NCBI GenBank assembly: GCA_035294245.1
Contig: DATGLG010000067.1
Span: forward strand, 124,001 to 188,000
DNA from: DATGLG01 sp035294245
GTDB lineage: Bacteria; Pseudomonadota; Alphaproteobacteria; JACZXZ01
Reading direction: 5' to 3'
Length of the DNA: 64,000 nucleotides
Made by a program: the position numbers and the translations under genes. Shown piece after piece: positions 61,411 to 64,000 of the stretch. Below the pieces are notes generated by a model, which saw nothing but the letters and a program-made list of their open reading frames with translations, was not told where the DNA came from and ran no database searches. Each line of letters starts with the position of its first letter. The first letter of the stretch is position 1.

Positions 61411-63645
61411 TCAGTTCCCGACGAGGGCCGCCTTGATCCGCGCCGGGGTGAAGGGAACCGTGCGCAGCCGCGCGCCGGTGGCGTCGAAGATGGCATTGGC
61501 GAGGGCCGCGGCGACGGGGCTCGCGGCCGCCTCCCCGGCGCCGAACGGCCGCAGCTCCGGCCGGTTGATGAGAGCCACTTCGATCGCCGGCGCCTCGGGA
61601 AAGGCGAGGATGGGATAGCTCGCCCAATCCACGCTCGTCACCCGCTCGCGATCGAAGGTCACCTCCTCGTGGAGGGCGCGGCTCAGGGTCTGAACGATGC
61701 CGCCCTCGACCTGGTTCTTCAGCGCATCGGGATTGATGATCAGCCCGCAATCATGGGCGCAGGCGACGCGGCGCACCCGCACCTCGCCGCTCGCGCGGTC
61801 GACGGCCACCTCCATCGCCATCGCCACGTAGTTCTCGGCATGCTTGTAATGGACATAGGCGAGGCCGCGGCCGAGGGCGAGATTACCTTGGAGCGCTTGC
61901 GGATTTGGCCCGGGTCGCGCATCCCAGCGGAAGAGCTCGGCGGCCCGCGTCAGAACGGCAATGCCGCGCGGATCGTCGAGGCCGCGCAGGCGGAACGCCA
62001 GGGCGTCCGCCTTGGCCGCTGCTGCCAGCTCATCAACGAAGCCCTCGACGGCGAAGACATTGGCGATCTTCCCGGGCGCGCGAATGTTGGAGGGACGGAG
62101 CGGCGTGTCCTTGAGCCAGTGCACGCGCACCTGCACATGGGCCAGCTTGTAATCGGGGTCGGCGTTCTGGGAGATGAGCCCCGTCGAGAGTCCTTCGCGC
62201 TGACTCAGCCCCGCCGCTGCGGGAGCGAGGAGGGGCACGTTCGGCAGGCCGCGCGTCGCCTCGGGGAGCCACATCTCGGTCTCCCAGGCGAAGAGGCGGC
62301 CCTCGCCGTCGAGCCCGGCGCGGAGATCGAGGAGCTGGGGCGGACCCTTGGGGTCCCAGCCATGCTCGTCCGCGCGCATCCATTGCACGCGCACCGGCCT
62401 TCCCACTGCCCGGGACATCAGCGCCGCATCCGCCGCGGCGTCGTCATGGCCATTCATGCCATAGCAGCCGGCGCCGTCGAGATAGACGAGGCGCACCTTC
62501 TCCTCGGGCAAGTCCAGCATCCTGGCGAAGGCCGGGCGGAACTTGTGGGTGGCCTGGGAAGCGGTCCAGATGATCGCCCGATCGGGATGCACATCGGCGA
62601 CGGCGCAGGAGGGGCCGAGAGAGGCGTGGCTCTGGCAGGGCCAGTAATAGGTTGCGGCGAGGCGTCGCGCGGCGTGCGCGAGGGCGCCGCGCTCGCCGCG
62701 CTCGACCAGGGTCTCGTCGCGCGCGACGGGGCTCGCGCGCACCACACGGGCGAGATTCTCGCTGCCCGGGAGTCCGCCGCCGCCCTCCCAGCGGGCCTTG
62801 AGCTCCCGGGCGGCCCGGATCGCCGCCCATTCGTCTGCCGCCACGACGCCGAGGAAGTCGCGGATGCGAACAATGCGGACTCCGGGGAGGCGGGCGATCG
62901 AGGACTCGTCGACGGAGATCAGGCGCGCGCCGATCGCCGGCGGGCGGATGGCGCGGCCATGGAGCATGCCGGGCACTGTGAAATCATGGACATAGACATG
63001 GGTGCCGGTGCATTTGGCGGGGAGATCGGGCCGCGGCAGCGGCCGGCCGACGATGGTATAGCGGCCCGGGTCCTTGAGCGGCGCCTTGGCATCGACGGGG
63101 AGGGCGAATTGCCGCCCTCCGAAGAGCGCGCCGAGATCGAGCGTGACGTCGCCACTCACGCTGCGCAGTGCGCCGTCCGCGATGGTGAGCTCGCTCGCTG
63201 GGCGGCCAAGGCGCTCGGCACCGAGGCGCAGCAGGGCCTCGCGCGCCGTCGCCGCCGCCTGGCGAATCTGCACGCCGCCGCGGGTGACTCCGGAGCTTCC
63301 CGAGGTCGGCCCCTGATTCGGGGTGAGGGCCGTGTCCCCCTCGACGAGGGCGATGCGATCGACGGCGATCCCCAGCTCCTCCGCCACCATCTGGCGCATG
63401 GCGATGCGCAACCCGGTGCCGAGATCGACCTTGCCGGTGAAGACGGTGACCGAGCCGTCGCCGTGGATGGCGAGGAAGCTGTCGACCTGATGAAGATCCA
63501 GAGGCTTGCCGAGATCGGCATCCGAGCCGAGCAGCGCCTGGGCCAGGGCGCGCGAGGCAGGAGCGGCGCCCAAGGCGAATCCGACCACCAGAGCGCCGCC
63601 GGACTTGAGCAGGTCGCGGCGGGAAAGCGCGGGCATGCATCCCAT
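61411..63645 (-). CDS. Molybdenum hydroxylase large subunit (IorB-like, exported)
   Basis: 744 aa from ATG 63645 with GAGGGAGG six bases upstream. A Tat signal (SRRDLLKSGGALVVGFALG) leads into xanthine dehydrogenase-family domains: GKVDLGTGLRIAMRQMVAEE, NQGPTSGSSGVTRGG for molybdopterin contacts, and the active-site Glu in GAGEAAASPVAAAL. The two-subunit layout with no FAD subunit, plus export, fits isoquinoline 1-oxidoreductase and periplasmic aldehyde or N-heterocycle oxidases that feed cytochromes. The small subunit gene lies 11 bases upstream. Confidence 0.9.
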   Translation of the reverse strand: MGCMPALSRRDLLKSGGALVVGFALGAAPASRALAQALLGSDADLGKPLDLHQVDSFLAIHGDGSVTVFTGKVDLGTGLRIAMRQMVAEELGIAVDRIALVEGDTALTPNQGPTSGSSGVTRGGVQIRQAAATAREALLRLGAERLGRPASELTIADGALRSVSGDVTLDLGALFGGRQFALPVDAKAPLKDPGRYTIVGRPLPRPDLPAKCTGTHVYVHDFTVPGMLHGRAIRPPAIGARLISVDESSIARLPGVRIVRIRDFLGVVAADEWAAIRAARELKARWEGGGGLPGSENLARVVRASPVARDETLVERGERGALAHAARRLAATYYWPCQSHASLGPSCAVADVHPDRAIIWTASQATHKFRPAFARMLDLPEEKVRLVYLDGAGCYGMNGHDDAAADAALMSRAVGRPVRVQWMRADEHGWDPKGPPQLLDLRAGLDGEGRLFAWETEMWLPEATRGLPNVPLLAPAAAGLSQREGLSTGLISQNADPDYKLAHVQVRVHWLKDTPLRPSNIRAPGKIANVFAVEGFVDELAAAAKADALAFRLRGLDDPRGIAVLTRAAELFRWDARPGPNPQALQGNLALGRGLAYVHYKHAENYVAMAMEVAVDRASGEVRVRRVACAHDCGLIINPDALKNQVEGGIVQTLSRALHEEVTFDRERVTSVDWASYPILAFPEAPAIEVALINRPELRPFGAGEAAASPVAAALANAIFDATGARLRTVPFTPARIKAALVGN

Positions 63646-63656
63646 GATCGCCTCCC

Positions 63657-64000
63657 TCAGGCGCCCGCCGCGCGCTGCACCGCCCGCAGAATGCGCGTAT
63701 GGGTGCCGCAGCGGCAGAGGTTGCCGGCGAGCTCCTGCTTGATGTCGTCGAGGGACGGCTTGGGATTGCGATCGAGCAGGGCTTTTGCCGTCATGATCAT
63801 GCCGTTGGTGCAATAGCCGCATTGGGCCGCCTGCTCGGCGATGAAGGCGGCCTGGACCGGGTGCGGCTGGTCCGGCGTGCCCAGGCCCTCGAGGGTGACG
63901 ACGGCGCGGCCCGCGGCCTCGCTCACCGGGACTTGGCAGGAACGCGCAGGGTTGCCGTCGATGAGCACGGTGCAGGCACCGCATTGCCCCAGGCCGCAGC
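63657..64000 (-). CDS. [2Fe-2S] small subunit of the molybdenum hydroxylase (IorA-like), cut by window edge
   Basis: The C-terminal 113 codons are present. The remaining part of the plant-type cluster site is CGLGQCGACTVLIDG and the Cys of ARSCQ; the second cluster site is CGYCTNGMIM and CRCGTHTRI. This is the standard small subunit of two-component molybdenum hydroxylases, passing electrons from the Mo centre in the next gene. The N-terminus lies beyond base 64000. Confidence 0.92.
   Translation of the reverse strand, partial: CGLGQCGACTVLIDGNPARSCQVPVSEAAGRAVVTLEGLGTPDQPHPVQAAFIAEQAAQCGYCTNGMIMTAKALLDRNPKPSLDDIKQELAGNLCRCGTHTRILRAVQRAAGA

Overview
The window reads as chromosomal DNA of a high-GC alphaproteobacterium, probably Rhodospirillales-like. 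The grounds are Tat-dependent binding proteins, many small ABC importer operons, a PAS_5-type protein, DUF3096 and DUF4865 proteins, and a PEP-CTERM protein. This placement is inferred from protein content only. I see no rRNA, tRNA, CRISPR array, prophage or intact insertion sequence. Coding density is high, and the high GC leaves many long antisense frames open; those are treated as shadows.

Layout. 1-2420: tail of a GreA/Rnk-like regulator, a divergent ClpX paralogue, an AdoMet-decarboxylase-like protein lacking catalytic residues, and a GFA-fold protein. 2576-11072: amine or amino-acid module (GNAT, two DadA/PuuB-type flavin oxidoreductases, HAD hydrolase, XRE-cupin regulator, four-gene polar amino-acid importer). 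11094-13553: MFS transporter, Sfp-type phosphopantetheinyl transferase, a 65-aa protein. 13760-18320: complete LivJHMGF-type importer, followed by a 49-aa DUF3096 protein. 18713-25572: GntR/FCD regulator, importer with two tandem binding proteins, class III aminotransferase and ureohydrolase. With the semialdehyde dehydrogenase at 28926-30359 these could take a guanidino compound to succinate. 25761-27681: LysR, tautomerase and DUF4865 module. 30550-34752: hybrid kinase, response regulator and receiver-linked adenylate cyclase. 34854-37043: IS1182-like relic, cytochrome b561, CHRD protein.

37044-39160 encodes glutathione-dependent formaldehyde oxidation (class III alcohol dehydrogenase and S-formylglutathione hydrolase). 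39268-47456 holds an extradiol-type VOC protein, an MT-A70 methyltransferase, a double universal stress protein, a membrane protein, a PAS protein, MscS and a phospholipase-D-type cardiolipin synthase. 47457-53493 is a PotDBCA-type importer ending in a MarR gene, divergent from a Rieske oxygenase; an inverted repeat lies between them. 53500-57350 is a mosaic of duplicated fragments around an HxlR regulator, a PEP-CTERM protein and an acyl-CoA dehydrogenase-like flavoprotein. 57381-64000: chemoreceptor, EEP-fold protein with an apparent CTG start, VOC protein, and an IorAB-type molybdenum hydroxylase cut by the right edge.

The most notable structures are: (1) two promoters with identical geometry carrying tandem 12-bp GGTATACC-type operators, one overlapping the start codon of the gntR gene; (2) MITE-like elements whose terminal TAG coincides with the stop codon of the upstream gene in three of three cases; (3) the duplication mosaic at 53.4-57.3 kb; (4) a ClpX paralogue with altered substrate-gripping loops; (5) an AdoMet-decarboxylase pseudoenzyme.
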